Shown: positions 26,384 to 35,836, numbered from the stretch's first letter. The stretch is DNA of 64,000 bases from Thalassobaculum_A sp040219615 (GCF_040219615.1 NZ_JAVJSE010000037.1:1-64000), one strand, 5' to 3'. Notes: generated by a model from the letters alone, not told the origin. A program made the numbers and translations.

Positions 26384-27583
26384 TCAGGCCAGCCCGTACA
26401 GCGTCACCGGCTCGGTCACGCCGCGGATCGGGTGGGCGCCGACCGAGCGCAGCCTCGGGGTGCCGCAGGTCGAGGCGAAGGCCTCGGACGCCAGCAGGCT
26501 GTGCCCGAGCGGCCGGCACAGCGCCTCGATCCGGCTGGCCAGGTTGACCGCCGGGCCGATCACCGTGAAGGCCTGCCGGCCGCCGGCGCCGACATTGCCG
26601 TAGCGCACGGTGCCGACGTGCAGCGCCACCTCCAGCGGCAGCGCCGGCAGGCCGTCGTCCGCCAGCGCCGAGGCAAGCGCCGCGACCCCCTCGATCGCGG
26701 CGGTCGCCGCCTCCAGGGCGGCGGCGCAGGCCAGGGCCGGGTCGGCCTTCAGTTCGAAGGCCGCCAGGAAGCCGTCGCCCAGGAACGCCAGGATCTCGCC
26801 GCCCTGGCCGGTGACCGGCGGCACCATCGCGTCCATGTGGCGGTCCAGCAGGTCGACCAGCCGCTCGCCCGGCACGGCGTCGCTGGCGGCGGTGAAGCCG
26901 GCGAGGTCGGCGACCAGGATCACCGCGTCCATCGCCTCGGTCTCGCCCGGCTGCACGCTGCCCTCCAGGATCTGCGCGCTCGAGCGGTCGCCGACATAGG
27001 CCTCCAGCAGGTTGCGGGCGATCGAGCGTTCCAGCCCGGGCAGCGCGGCGGCGGCGGCGCGCGGCCCGACATGCTCGAAGATCGCGACGTCGGAGTCCCG
27101 GAAACCCCGGGGGTGCTTGGTCATCCAGCGGATGATCAGTCCCTCGCGGCGCGCGGTATCGTTGCCGCCGACCTCGAACAGCTGTGCCAGGTAGTCGGTG
27201 TGGCCCTCGGCCGCCAGTTCCTCGAACACCTCGAAGTCGGCGCGCTCGGCCGGATCGGCGAGGCGGCGGCGCATCCGGAAGGTGCCGGTCTCGATCATGT
27301 GCCTGAGCGGGCTGCGCATCCAGGCCGCGCCGCGGCTCTCGCTGTGCCGGAACACCCCGGTCTCGATCCCGGCGACCGTCGACCAGGACACGCCGATGGC
27401 GTCGATCGCCGGATGCAGGGTGCGGGCCGCGAGCCGGATCTGGTTGACCCGCACGCCGGCGTCGCAGACCGCGGCGGCGACGCGCTCGACCACGTCGTCT
27501 ACCGGGGCGCGGCGCAGGGCCATGGCGACCAGGTCGGAATCGAGCGCCCGGATGACCGGGGCGGCGGGATCGGCGTCGGACAT
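26384..27583 (-). CDS. Class III adenylate/guanylate cyclase
   Basis: The 399-residue soluble protein has an N-terminal region of about 210 residues with GAF-like or unclassified sensing character, then a class III cyclase domain: metal-binding Asp226 in ILVADLAGFT and Asp270 in FLGDGFLAAF, and the NLASRIE transition-state motif near residue 350. It makes cyclic AMP (or GMP) from the triphosphate as a dimer. There are no transmembrane segments. It ends 100 bases before the dioxygenase start in the same direction, and is divergent from the helicase gene. A single cyclase domain plus a sensor suggests regulation by a cytoplasmic ligand. Confidence 0.9.
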   Translation of the reverse strand: MSDADPAAPVIRALDSDLVAMALRRAPVDDVVERVAAAVCDAGVRVNQIRLAARTLHPAIDAIGVSWSTVAGIETGVFRHSESRGAAWMRSPLRHMIETGTFRMRRRLADPAERADFEVFEELAAEGHTDYLAQLFEVGGNDTARREGLIIRWMTKHPRGFRDSDVAIFEHVGPRAAAAALPGLERSIARNLLEAYVGDRSSAQILEGSVQPGETEAMDAVILVADLAGFTAASDAVPGERLVDLLDRHMDAMVPPVTGQGGEILAFLGDGFLAAFELKADPALACAAALEAATAAIEGVAALASALADDGLPALPLEVALHVGTVRYGNVGAGGRQAFTVIGPAVNLASRIEALCRPLGHSLLASEAFASTCGTPRLRSVGAHPIRGVTEPVTLYGLA

Positions 27584-27672
27584 GCAGGCCAGCTCCAGCT
27601 CGGGAATGCCGCTTCAATCTGGGGCCTCCGGGCCGGCTTTCAAAGCCCGGGCCCCGCTGCTACACCGGAACC

Positions 27673-30429
27673 ATGCGCTCCTCGCTCGCGTCCGTCATCG
27701 CCGCCCTGCCGGCCCTGCACGCCACCCCGGTCGGCGCCGCCTGGCGGCACGGCGACGGACGGGTCGAGCGGCCCGGGCCGGGCCGGGCGGCGGTGTGGGC
27801 GCACGAGGCGGCGCCGGTGGTCTGCCACGCCCGCTCGGTGGCGCGCCGGATCGGCGTCGACGCGGTCGAGGCGATGGACGTGCTGGAGCTGTTCGCCTTC
27901 GTGCGGCCGGCGACCTTCTGCCTGCCGACCCCGCGCGGCCTGGCCGAGGCGGTCGGGGTGCCGCCGCCGCACGGCCTGGAGGACGCCCCCGACGCCCTGC
28001 TGCGGGTCGCCGACGCACTGCTGGCCGAGCTGCCGGAGCGCGAGGCGATCGGCCGCCGCGACCGCTGGGCCCGGCCGATCGCCAGGATCATGCATGACGG
28101 CGGCTGGCGCTGGGGCCGGCTGGTGCTGCGGGCCCTGGGCGAGCCGGACCCGGGACCGCCGGCACCGATCCGGCCCTCGGGCATGGAGGTCTGGCGCGAC
28201 CTCGCCGAGTGGTCCGAGCACGCGCCGCCGCCGCCGGCCGGCCACGAGCCGGTCAGCGGGGAGGAGGCCCGCGCCCGGCTGGCCGAGACCCTGGGCGACG
28301 GTGCCGAGGCGCGGCCGTCCCAGGCCGACTACGCCGCCTCGGTCGCCGCCGCCTTCCGCCCGCGCGAGCGCGAGGACGAGCCGACGGTGGTGCTGGCCGA
28401 GGCCGGCACCGGGGTCGGCAAGACCCTCGGCTATCTGGCGCCGGCCTCGGTCTGGGCCGAGAAGAACGAGGGGGCGGTGTGGATCTCCACCTACACCCGC
28501 AACCTGCAGCACCAGATCGACAGCGAGCTCGACCGGCTGTACCCGGACCCGGTCGCCAAGGCCCTCAAGGTCGTGGTCCGCAAGGGCCGCGAGAACTATC
28601 TCTGCCTGCTGAACCTGGAGGAGGCGAGCCGCACCCTGCCGATGCAGCCACAGCACGCCACCGCGCTCGGCCTGATGGCGCGCTGGGCGCGGGCGACCCG
28701 CGACGGCGACCTGCAGGGCGGCGACTTCCCGGCCTGGCTGACCGACCTGCTGGGCCGCGGCCGCACCCTGGGCCTCGCCGACCGGCGCGGCGAATGCGTC
28801 TACGCGGCCTGCCCGCACTACCACAAATGCTTCATCGAGCGCTCGGTGCGCCGGGCCCGCCGTGCCCGGGTGGTGGTCGCCAATCACGCCCTGGTGATGA
28901 TCCAGGCGGCGCTCGGCGGGGTCGACGACGGCAACGTGCCGACCCGCTACGTGTTCGACGAGGGCCATCATGTGTTCGACGCCGCCGACGGGGCGTTCTC
29001 GGCCAACCTGTCGGCCCAGGAGACCGTCGAGCTGCGGCGCTGGCTGCTCGGGGTCGAGGGCCGGCGGGCCGGGCGGGCGCGCGGCCTGCGCCGGCGGGTC
29101 GAGGAACTGGTCGTCGACCGGCCGCAGGCCCTGGAGATGGTCGACGAGATCGAGGAGGCGGCCAGGGCCCTGCCCGGCGACGGCTGGACCAACCGGATCG
29201 CCGACGAGGCGCCGAAGGGGGCGGCCGAGGCGTTCCTGGTGCTGGTGCGCCGGCAGATCTACGCCCGCGTCGCCGACCCCAGGACGCCCTACGGTCTGGA
29301 ATGCGAGGCCAAGCCGCCGGTCGAGGGGCTGGTCGAGGCGGCCGAGGTGCTGGACCGGGCGCTCAAGCGGCTGGTCGTGCCGATGCTGGCGCTGCGCGGC
29401 GAACTGCTGGCCCGGCTCGACGCCGAGGCCGACGAGATGGACACCGGGACCCGGCTGCGGATCGAGGCCGTGACCCGCTCGCTGACCCGGCGAGGCGAGT
29501 CCATGGTCGAGGGCTGGCGTTCGATGCTGCGCAGCCTGAGCGACGACACGCCGGCGGAATACGTCGACTGGATGGCGATCGAGCGGGTCGAGGGCCGCGA
29601 CCTGGACGTCGGCCTGCACCGCCACTGGATCGACCCGACGGTGCCGTTCGCCGCCACCGTCGGCAAGGCCGCGCACGGCCTGGTGGTGACCTCGGCGACC
29701 CTGCGCGACGGCTCCGGCGACGACGCGGCGGACTGGGCCGCGGCCGAGACCCGCAGCGGCGCCGCCCACCTGCCGGCCCCGGCGATCCGCTCGGCGGTGG
29801 CGTCGCCCTTCGACTATCCGGCGCACACCCGGGTGTTCATCGTCAACGACGTGCGCAAGGACGACCTGGACCAGGTGGCGGCTGCCTACCGGGCGCTGTT
29901 CCTGGCCGCCGGCGGCGGCGCGCTCGGGCTGTTCACCGCCATCACCCGGCTGCGCGCGGTACATCAGCGGATCGCCGGCGCGCTCGACGAGGCCGGGCTG
30001 CCGCTCTACGCCCAGCATGTCGACGGCATGAACCTGACCACGCTGGTCGACATCTTCCGGGCCGAGGAGGAGGCCTGCCTGCTCGGCACCGACGCGGTGC
30101 GCGACGGGGTCGACGTGCCCGGCCGGTCGCTGCGGCTGATCGTGTTCGACCGGGTGCCGTGGCCGCGCCCGGACATCCTGTACCGGGCCCGGCGGGCGGC
30201 GTTCGGCGGAAACGTCTACACGGATATGCTGACTCGCCTTAGGCTGAAGCAGGCCTTCGGCCGATTGGTTCGCCGCGCGGATGATCAGGGGGTGTTCGTG
30301 CTCCTCGACCCGATGATGCCCAGCCGCCTGCTCGGCGCCTTCCCGGACGGGGTGGCGGTCAGCCGCTGCGGCCTGGCCGAGGCGGTAGCCGAGACCCAGG
30401 CCTTCCTGAACGGGGCGCGCCATGGCTGA
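27673..30429 (+). CDS. DinG/XPD-like ATP-dependent DNA helicase
   Basis: The 918-residue protein is a Rad3/XPD-type SF2 helicase. Walker A AEAGTGVGKT lies near residues 242-251, the DEAH-type box DEGHH near 429-433, and four cysteines (about 311, 375, 380 and 386) between them fit the 4Fe-4S cluster that positions the strand separation. The C-terminal half has GLFTAITRLRAVHQR and the QAFGRLVRR motif VI. The first 230 residues are an additional domain without a clear motif. It unwinds DNA 5' to 3', with roles in repair. Its end overlaps the first GNAT gene by 8 bases, so the three genes are one operon. Confidence 0.9.
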   Translation: MRSSLASVIAALPALHATPVGAAWRHGDGRVERPGPGRAAVWAHEAAPVVCHARSVARRIGVDAVEAMDVLELFAFVRPATFCLPTPRGLAEAVGVPPPHGLEDAPDALLRVADALLAELPEREAIGRRDRWARPIARIMHDGGWRWGRLVLRALGEPDPGPPAPIRPSGMEVWRDLAEWSEHAPPPPAGHEPVSGEEARARLAETLGDGAEARPSQADYAASVAAAFRPREREDEPTVVLAEAGTGVGKTLGYLAPASVWAEKNEGAVWISTYTRNLQHQIDSELDRLYPDPVAKALKVVVRKGRENYLCLLNLEEASRTLPMQPQHATALGLMARWARATRDGDLQGGDFPAWLTDLLGRGRTLGLADRRGECVYAACPHYHKCFIERSVRRARRARVVVANHALVMIQAALGGVDDGNVPTRYVFDEGHHVFDAADGAFSANLSAQETVELRRWLLGVEGRRAGRARGLRRRVEELVVDRPQALEMVDEIEEAARALPGDGWTNRIADEAPKGAAEAFLVLVRRQIYARVADPRTPYGLECEAKPPVEGLVEAAEVLDRALKRLVVPMLALRGELLARLDAEADEMDTGTRLRIEAVTRSLTRRGESMVEGWRSMLRSLSDDTPAEYVDWMAIERVEGRDLDVGLHRHWIDPTVPFAATVGKAAHGLVVTSATLRDGSGDDAADWAAAETRSGAAHLPAPAIRSAVASPFDYPAHTRVFIVNDVRKDDLDQVAAAYRALFLAAGGGALGLFTAITRLRAVHQRIAGALDEAGLPLYAQHVDGMNLTTLVDIFRAEEEACLLGTDAVRDGVDVPGRSLRLIVFDRVPWPRPDILYRARRAAFGGNVYTDMLTRLRLKQAFGRLVRRADDQGVFVLLDPMMPSRLLGAFPDGVAVSRCGLAEAVAETQAFLNGARHG

Positions 30430-30892
30430 GCGCGGCCGCATCCGCCGGGCCCGGCCCGGCGAGGCGGCGGCGCTGACCGAGCTGGCGCTGCGCTCCAAGG
30501 CCTACTGGCCCTACGACGACGCGTTCATGGAGGTCATGCGCCGGGTCCTGAAGATCACCGAGGAGGAGATCCGGGCACACCATGTCCTGGTGCATGAGAC
30601 CGGCGGCGTGGTCGACGGGGTCGGGGCGCTGGCGCTGTTCGACGACGACTGGGAGGTCGACCACCTGTGGGTCGAGCCGGCGGCGATCGGCCGCGGCATC
30701 GGCCGGCGGCTGCTGGACGCGCTGCTGGCCCGGGCGGCGCGTCTCGGGGCCGGGCGCGTCCTGGTCGAGGCCGATCCCCACGCCGAGAGCTTCTATGCCC
30801 GACGCGGCGGCGTCCGGGTCGGCGAGCGGGCCAGCGGCATGATCGACGGACGCTCGCTGCCGGTCCTGGCGATCCATCTCGACGCCGGCTGA
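30422..30892 (+). CDS. GNAT family N-acetyltransferase, first of a tandem pair
   Basis: The 156-residue protein begins IRRARPGEAAALTELAL, the GNAT N-terminal strand and helix, and contains VDHLWVEPAAIGRGIGRRLLDAL near residues 79-101, the acetyl-CoA pyrophosphate-binding motif A (R/Q-x-x-G-x-G/A). It transfers an acetyl group to an amine of unknown identity. ATG30422 overlaps the helicase stop. It is a clear paralogue of the next gene (same IRRARP start, WPY and HETGG motifs), so a local tandem duplication is evident. Confidence 0.9.
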   Translation: MAERGRIRRARPGEAAALTELALRSKAYWPYDDAFMEVMRRVLKITEEEIRAHHVLVHETGGVVDGVGALALFDDDWEVDHLWVEPAAIGRGIGRRLLDALLARAARLGAGRVLVEADPHAESFYARRGGVRVGERASGMIDGRSLPVLAIHLDAG

Positions 30893-30896
30893 CGCG

Positions 30897-31361
30897 GTGA
30901 CCGGCGCGCGGATCCGCCGGGCCCGGCCCGACGAGGCGGCGGGGCTGACCGCCCTGGCGCTGCGGGCCAAGGCGCACTGGCCTTATGGCGAGGACCTGAT
31001 GGCGGTGTTCCGGCGCTCGATCGTGATCGCCGCCGCCGACATCGCCGACCACCTGGTCCTGGTGCACGAGACCGGCGGAACGGTGGATGGCTTCGGCGTG
31101 CAGCGGCCGGGCGGCGGCGGTGCGGACATGGAACTCGACCATCTGTGGGTCGACCCGCCGGCAATCGGCCGCGGGGTCGGCCGGCGGCTGTTCCTGGCGT
31201 TCGCCGACGAGGCCCGGCGCTGCGGGGCTGCTCGCATCGTGCTGAATTCCGACCCGTATGCCGAGGGCTTCTACACGCGGCTCGGCGCGGTGCGGATCGG
31301 CGACCACCCGGTGGCCGAGATCCCCGGCCGGGTGCTGCCGCGCATGGCGTTCAAGCTCTGA
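30897..31361 (+). CDS. GNAT family N-acetyltransferase, second of a tandem pair
   Basis: The 154-residue protein is homologous over its whole length to the preceding GNAT, with IRRARPDEAAGLTALALRAK at the start, VLVHETGG in the middle and LDHLWVDPPAIGRGVGRRLF as acetyl-CoA motif A. It starts at GTG30897, 4 bases after the preceding stop. The copies differ in the substrate-facing middle (a Gly-rich QRPGGGG segment here), suggesting divergence in acceptor. A poly-C/poly-G inverted repeat follows about 130 bases downstream. Confidence 0.9.
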   Translation: MTGARIRRARPDEAAGLTALALRAKAHWPYGEDLMAVFRRSIVIAAADIADHLVLVHETGGTVDGFGVQRPGGGGADMELDHLWVDPPAIGRGVGRRLFLAFADEARRCGAARIVLNSDPYAEGFYTRLGAVRIGDHPVAEIPGRVLPRMAFKL

Positions 31362-31726
31362 GCTCGACTTTGGCCAAAATTGGCAGCGATGCTACCACTG
31401 CCGTGCGGCAGTGGAGCCATGCCGTGAGAATTCCTTGCTGTCCCGGTCGGCCGGCGACAGCGGGAAATTCTCATATGGCTGCGATCATCCACCCCCCCCC
31501 CCCTTTTGTCGTCATTCCGGACGCTCGCGCGCCGGCTCTTCGCGACTTCGTCGCTGCGGCCGGAATGACGACAGGGGGGGGAAGCCCGGCCCCCGCCGAC
31601 GGCGTCGCCCCAACGGCGTCGCCCCAAATGCAGGTGTGGGGTCTCGCCGATGCACCGCATCGCCTTCGCCGCCGCTCCTGGCCGGTGGACTTCCTGACGC
31701 GACGCAGGCCATGCCGGAATACACTC
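31362..31726. other. Intergenic region with repeat copy C
   Basis: This 365-base gap contains repeat copy C (31491-31582). Apart from it, a short inverted repeat near 31396-31415 (CCACTGCCGTGCGGCAGTGG) could act as a transcription end for the GNAT operon; no gene was recognised. Confidence 0.5.
31491..31582. repeat. Dispersed inverted-repeat element, copy C, with C12/G8 tracts
   Basis: GTCGTCATTCCGG (31508-31520) and CCGGAATGACGAC (31560-31572) form a perfect inverted repeat around a GC-rich centre. Outside it lie a run of 12 C (31492-31503) and a run of 8 G (31574-31581), extending the stem. This is only the inner part of the family element; the GGGTTCCGG ends are missing. Confidence 0.7.
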
Positions 31727-32803
31727 TCAAGCTCTGAGGCTGAAGCGGGTCCAAACCGCGGTCGAGAACAGCGCCACCGCGCCGGCCTGGTGCAGGGCGC
31801 CGAGCCAGACCGGCACCACCAGCAGCAAGGCGGCGATGCCCAGCGCCACCTGCGCGGCCACCGCGACCGCCAGCAGCCGCAGCGGCAGGCGGGCGGCGTC
31901 CGGCGCCCGGCGCCCGGCCCAGTGGCAGAACCCGAGGGTGGCCAGCGCGGTGCCGACCGCCAGCCAGCGGTGGTTGAACTGCACCGCCGGGACCCACTCG
32001 GCCATCCCGGCCAGGCCCTGCTCCCAGTAGCCCTCGGGGACGAACGACCCGTCCATCAGCGGGAAGGTGTTGTAGGCGTAGCCGGCATCGGTGCCGGCGA
32101 CGAAGGCGCCGGCCAGCACGGTCAGCGAGACCAGCGCCAGCACCGCCGTGGCTCCCGCCCGCAGTGCCGGAGTTGCGCCGGCCGGCCGCGGTGACAGCAG
32201 GTCGAGCGCCGTCCACAGCAGCACGCCCAGGATCAGGAACGCCATCGACAGGTGGGTGGCCAGCCGGTACGGGCTGACCTCGGGCTCGTCGGCCAGGCCG
32301 GAGGTCACCATCCACCAGCCGATGCCGCCCTGGATGGCGCCCAGCACGAACAGCGCCGCCAGCCGCGGCGCCAGCGCCCGCTCCAGCCGGCCGGCGGCCA
32401 GGAAGGCCAGGAACGGCAGCGCGAACACCACCCCGATCAGCCGGCCCCAGACCCGGTGCAGGTATTCCCAGAAGAAGATCGTCTCGAAGTCCGACAGCGT
32501 CATCCAGGCGTTGTGCAGCCTGTACTCCGGCGTCTGCCGGTACAGCGCGAACACCCGCTCCCACTCGGCCTCGGTCAGCGGCGGGATCCAGCCCATCAGC
32601 GGCCGCCACTCGACCATCGACAGGCCGCTCTCGGTCAGCCGGGTGATGCCGCCGATCACCACCATCGCCGCCACCATGGCGGCGGTCGCCAGCAGCCAGG
32701 CGGCGACCTGGGGCCGGGCCCGCAGCGCCTTGTCGGCGGCCTGGCCGCCCGCGGGCCGGTCGCGTTCCGGCCGGCGCTCAAGGGTCGGATCGGTCATGGT
32801 CAT
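31727..32803 (-). CDS. ctaA: Heme A synthase (COX15/CtaA family)
   Basis: The 358-residue protein has about eight transmembrane segments and the CtaA heme-ligand histidines: GITRLTESGLSMVEWRPLMG after the first segment, FWEYLHRVWGR in the second, YRLATHLSMAFLILG, VQFNHRWLAVG and WLGALHQAGAVAL. It oxidises heme O to heme A for the aa3-type cytochrome oxidase in the inner membrane. This long form with RLTESGLS and FWEYLHRVWGR is the type found in alphaproteobacteria and mitochondria, one support for the taxonomic guess. Other oxidase assembly genes are not adjacent. ATG32803 lies after short polar residues. Confidence 0.95.
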   Translation of the reverse strand: MTMTDPTLERRPERDRPAGGQAADKALRARPQVAAWLLATAAMVAAMVVIGGITRLTESGLSMVEWRPLMGWIPPLTEAEWERVFALYRQTPEYRLHNAWMTLSDFETIFFWEYLHRVWGRLIGVVFALPFLAFLAAGRLERALAPRLAALFVLGAIQGGIGWWMVTSGLADEPEVSPYRLATHLSMAFLILGVLLWTALDLLSPRPAGATPALRAGATAVLALVSLTVLAGAFVAGTDAGYAYNTFPLMDGSFVPEGYWEQGLAGMAEWVPAVQFNHRWLAVGTALATLGFCHWAGRRAPDAARLPLRLLAVAVAAQVALGIAALLLVVPVWLGALHQAGAVALFSTAVWTRFSLRA

Positions 32804-33074
32804 GGGGACGCTAGATGGCGCAGCCGGCCGGCCCGGTCAATCGAGCCGGCCGCCGCGGCGCTGCGGCGGATCGTCCCTCGCGGCCGGCCCGGCGGGCCGG
32901 CACCTCGGGATGACGCCTCGGGATGACGCCTCGGGGCCGGGCGGTCGCACCCGCGATCGACGCTTCCGGCGCCGCCGCTTCCTTCCTAGGATGCCGGCCT
33001 GAGATGCCGGTCCAGGATGCCGGCGGCCCGGACCGACCGGACCGCGCTACCCGCCGGATCGCCAGGAGGCCTCG
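32804..33074. other. Intergenic region with short tandem repeats
   Basis: The spacer contains a short tandem repeat of CCTCGGGATGACG at 32903-32935 (two full copies and part of a third) and three copies of GATGCCGG between 32990 and 33024. No promoter or gene was recognised apart from the CAGGAGG ribosome site before 33075. Confidence 0.5.
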
Positions 33075-33893
33075 ATGAAGCTCCTTCGCGTCAACGACCA
33101 CGACATGGCCTATCTCGACATCGGGGCGGGCAAGCCGCTGCTGTGCGTGCACGGCTCGCTGAACGACTTCCGCGCCTGGATGGCGGTGCTGAAGCCGCTG
33201 TCCGCCGGCCGCCGGCTGATCGTGCCGAGCCTGCGCCACTACTTCCCGGAGCACTGGGACGGCCGGGGCGGCCGGTTCACCATGGCCCAGCACGTGGACG
33301 ACGTGATCGCCTTCATCGAGGGCCTGGGGACCGGGCCGGTCGACCTGATCGGCCACTCCCGCGGCGGTCACCTGGCGTTCCGGCTGGCGCTGCGGCGGCC
33401 CGATCTGGTCGACCGGCTGGTGCTGGCCGAGCCGGGCGGACAGCTCGACGACTCGCTGCTGCCGGAGGGGGCGGGCGACGGCCCGCCGGCCGCGGGCTCG
33501 CGCGCCCATGTGGCCGCGGCGTCGGAGAAGATCGCTGCCGGCGACCTGGACGGCGGCCTGCGCGCCTTCATCGACGGCATCAACGGGCCGGGCTCCTGGG
33601 ACGCGCTGCCGGCGGCCGACCGGCAGATGCGCGAGGACAACGCCTATACCCTGATCGCCCAGGTCAACGAGGGCCGGCTGCCGTTCGCCAGGGCCGAGGC
33701 CGAGGCGCTGTCGGTGCCGACCCTGTTCGTCGGCGGGGCCGACACGCCGGGCATGCTGCCGGTGGTCCTGAAGGCCCTGGCGGCGCATGTGAAAGGCGCG
33801 CGCACCGTGACCATCCCGCAGGCCGGCCACAGCATGTTCCGCCAGCAGCCGGCGGCGTTCGCAAAGGCCGTGCTGGCGTTCCTGGAAGACTGA
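33075..33893 (+). CDS. Alpha/beta hydrolase
   Basis: The 272-residue protein has VHGSLND (oxyanion region, residues 25-31), the nucleophile elbow GHSRGG with Ser95, and a catalytic His in IPQAGHSMF near the end; an Asp in FVGGADTPG completes the triad. It is a cytoplasmic esterase or hydrolase of unknown substrate. ATG33075 follows AGGAGG. The gene stands alone, followed 73 bases later by tRNA-Ser. Confidence 0.88.
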   Translation: MKLLRVNDHDMAYLDIGAGKPLLCVHGSLNDFRAWMAVLKPLSAGRRLIVPSLRHYFPEHWDGRGGRFTMAQHVDDVIAFIEGLGTGPVDLIGHSRGGHLAFRLALRRPDLVDRLVLAEPGGQLDDSLLPEGAGDGPPAAGSRAHVAAASEKIAAGDLDGGLRAFIDGINGPGSWDALPAADRQMREDNAYTLIAQVNEGRLPFARAEAEALSVPTLFVGGADTPGMLPVVLKALAAHVKGARTVTIPQAGHSMFRQQPAAFAKAVLAFLED

Positions 33894-33966
33894 GCGCCGT
33901 CGCCGCATCGGCGCTTGCATCCGTCCCCGGCTTTGACTAGGTTCCCGGCCTCGGTCACGAGCCTGC

Positions 33967-34056
<90 letters not shown>

Positions 34057-34411
34057 CTTGCTCGGGAATCCCGCAGATTCCCCAAAGGCTTCTGATCTCC
34101 ACGAATGCGTCAATGGCGACATCGACCCCGGGTCCCGAGCGGGCTGCGGCGGCGGTCGTTCGCGGCGCGCGGGGGCCGGGCGGGCGGTCTCCGCGAAGCC
34201 GGGTCGGCCGGTGGCCCGAACAGCGATGGCACCGTCGTCTCGACGCAGCGGTTCCCGTGACGGCGGCGGTGTTCCGACGCGCGCGCCGACCGAATCAAAT
34301 GCACCGTCAGCCAATTCCTGATGCGCCGGGCAGGCCGGGTCCGTCGACCATTCGACGCGGGTGCGACGGCGCCATATAGTCGCGGGCGTGCATTGTACCG
34401 GGGGAACTCCG
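34057..34411. other. Gene-free region between tRNA-Ser and the radical SAM gene
   Basis: About 355 bases with no open frame of convincing codon usage, no integrase, and no repeat of the tRNA 3' end. Bases 34057-34110 are slightly AT-richer. It is a possible old integration scar but nothing positive was found. Confidence 0.45.
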
Positions 34412-35836
34412 ATGGTCTCGCGTTGGACACGATCTGATCCGGATGCGCTTCCGGCCGACCACCTGCTGAACGTCGTCGGACGTGTCTTGTCCGGCCGGAC
34501 CGGTGGCTCGCCGGCCGCCGGCATCCCGGGCGGGTCCGGAGGGGCTGGTGGCGACAGCAGGGCCATGCCGGCGGCCGCGATGGCGCCGGCCGAACTTGCC
34601 GCCGCCGACGCGGCGTTCAGCCGTGGCCTCGACCTGCACAACCACGGCGAGGTGCCGGCTGCCGAGGACCGGTACAAGCAGGCGCTCGTCCTCGATCCAC
34701 ATCATGCCGGGGCGTCCAAGTTCCTCGGCAAGGCCCGGTTCCGCTCGGGCGACCGCAGCGGGGCTCTTCGTCGGTTGCTGCCACTGGTCGCCGTCGCGTC
34801 CAAGGACCAGGCCGTGAGGGACATGTTCGCGGCGGTCACGCCGTTTCACCCGGGGGTGTCGAACGAGCCGATCGGCCGCCTCTACCGGCGCGACCACTTC
34901 GTCGGCGTGACCGACCGGGAGCGCGCCAAGCGCCTGTTCGCGCAAGCCATGGTCAACGTCGACCTCGAGCTGTTCTCCTACTGCAACCGGCGTTGCCTGT
35001 ACTGCCCCAACGTCTTCATCGACCGGATCAGCACGAACAACTACCTGCCCGGCCCGGTCTACGAGATGATCGTCCGCGACCTTGCCGAGATCGACTACAA
35101 GGCAAAGATCACACTCAATTTCTACAACGAGCCCATGGCCGATCCGGTCACGCTGCAGGCCTGCCGCGAACTTAGGGCGGCGTTGCCGGGCGCGTCGATC
35201 CGGATGAACACCAACGGCGACTATCTCAACAGGGACTCCCTGGCCGAGATCCGCGATGCCGGGCTGAATCACCTGCTGATCTCGCTGCATGTCTCGGCCG
35301 TGGTCGACTGGGACGACGAAAAGGTCAAGTTCAGGGCCGAGCAGATCTACGATCGGGTCGGCCGCCGCCCGGAGGAGATCGACTTCCGGCCCGGCCAGTC
35401 CTATCGGGCGATCATTCCGTTCAAAGGCATGCGGGTCGAGGTGATGCAGGGCAACTACAGCCAGTTCGGCTACAATATCGGCGGACTGATGCGTCACATT
35501 CCGGCGCCGACCGAGCGCCTCTCGCCCTGCGACGAGCCGTTCAAGTCGATGACCGTCACCTACAACGGCAACCTGACGCCGTGCTGCCGCATCCGGGGCG
35601 ATGCCGATGACCACAAGCCCTACGTCACCGGGAACCTCGCGGACTACGGATCGATCTACGAAGCCTGGGCGAGCGACGCCCTGGCCGGCTGGCGGCGCCA
35701 CCTTCTCGGCTTCAACCCGAAGGCCAAGCCCTGCGACGAGTGCAAGGCGGTCCAGGTGAAGGACAGCCCGGCCGAGCGACGCAAGCGCGAGGCCGCGGCG
35801 CAGCTGATCCCGGACGACGAGCGCCGACTGGCCTGA
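34412..35836 (+). CDS. TPR-containing radical SAM/SPASM domain protein
   Basis: The 474-residue protein starts with a Gly/Ala-rich lead and one or two TPR-like repeats (residues about 60-125, FSRGLDLHNHGEVPAAEDRY then ALVLDPHHAGASKFLG). The radical SAM cluster motif is YCNRRCLYC with Cys191, 195 and 198 (CX3CX2C). A SPASM-like C-terminus follows with LTPCCRIRGD (Cys391, 392) and CDECK (Cys441, 444), suggesting an auxiliary Fe-S site. SPASM enzymes modify peptides, proteins or sugars. ATG34412 follows GGGGGAAC; an earlier GTG at 34361 is possible. It is monocistronic. Confidence 0.82.
   Translation: MVSRWTRSDPDALPADHLLNVVGRVLSGRTGGSPAAGIPGGSGGAGGDSRAMPAAAMAPAELAAADAAFSRGLDLHNHGEVPAAEDRYKQALVLDPHHAGASKFLGKARFRSGDRSGALRRLLPLVAVASKDQAVRDMFAAVTPFHPGVSNEPIGRLYRRDHFVGVTDRERAKRLFAQAMVNVDLELFSYCNRRCLYCPNVFIDRISTNNYLPGPVYEMIVRDLAEIDYKAKITLNFYNEPMADPVTLQACRELRAALPGASIRMNTNGDYLNRDSLAEIRDAGLNHLLISLHVSAVVDWDDEKVKFRAEQIYDRVGRRPEEIDFRPGQSYRAIIPFKGMRVEVMQGNYSQFGYNIGGLMRHIPAPTERLSPCDEPFKSMTVTYNGNLTPCCRIRGDADDHKPYVTGNLADYGSIYEAWASDALAGWRRHLLGFNPKAKPCDECKAVQVKDSPAERRKREAAAQLIPDDERRLA

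Noticed and set aside
31700..31740. Shared TCAAGCTCTGAG at the ends of the second GNAT and near ctaA
   Set aside because: A 12-base match without further homology; treated as coincidence.
34057..34411. Genomic island attached to tRNA-Ser
   Set aside because: No integrase and no direct repeat of the tRNA 3' end were found.
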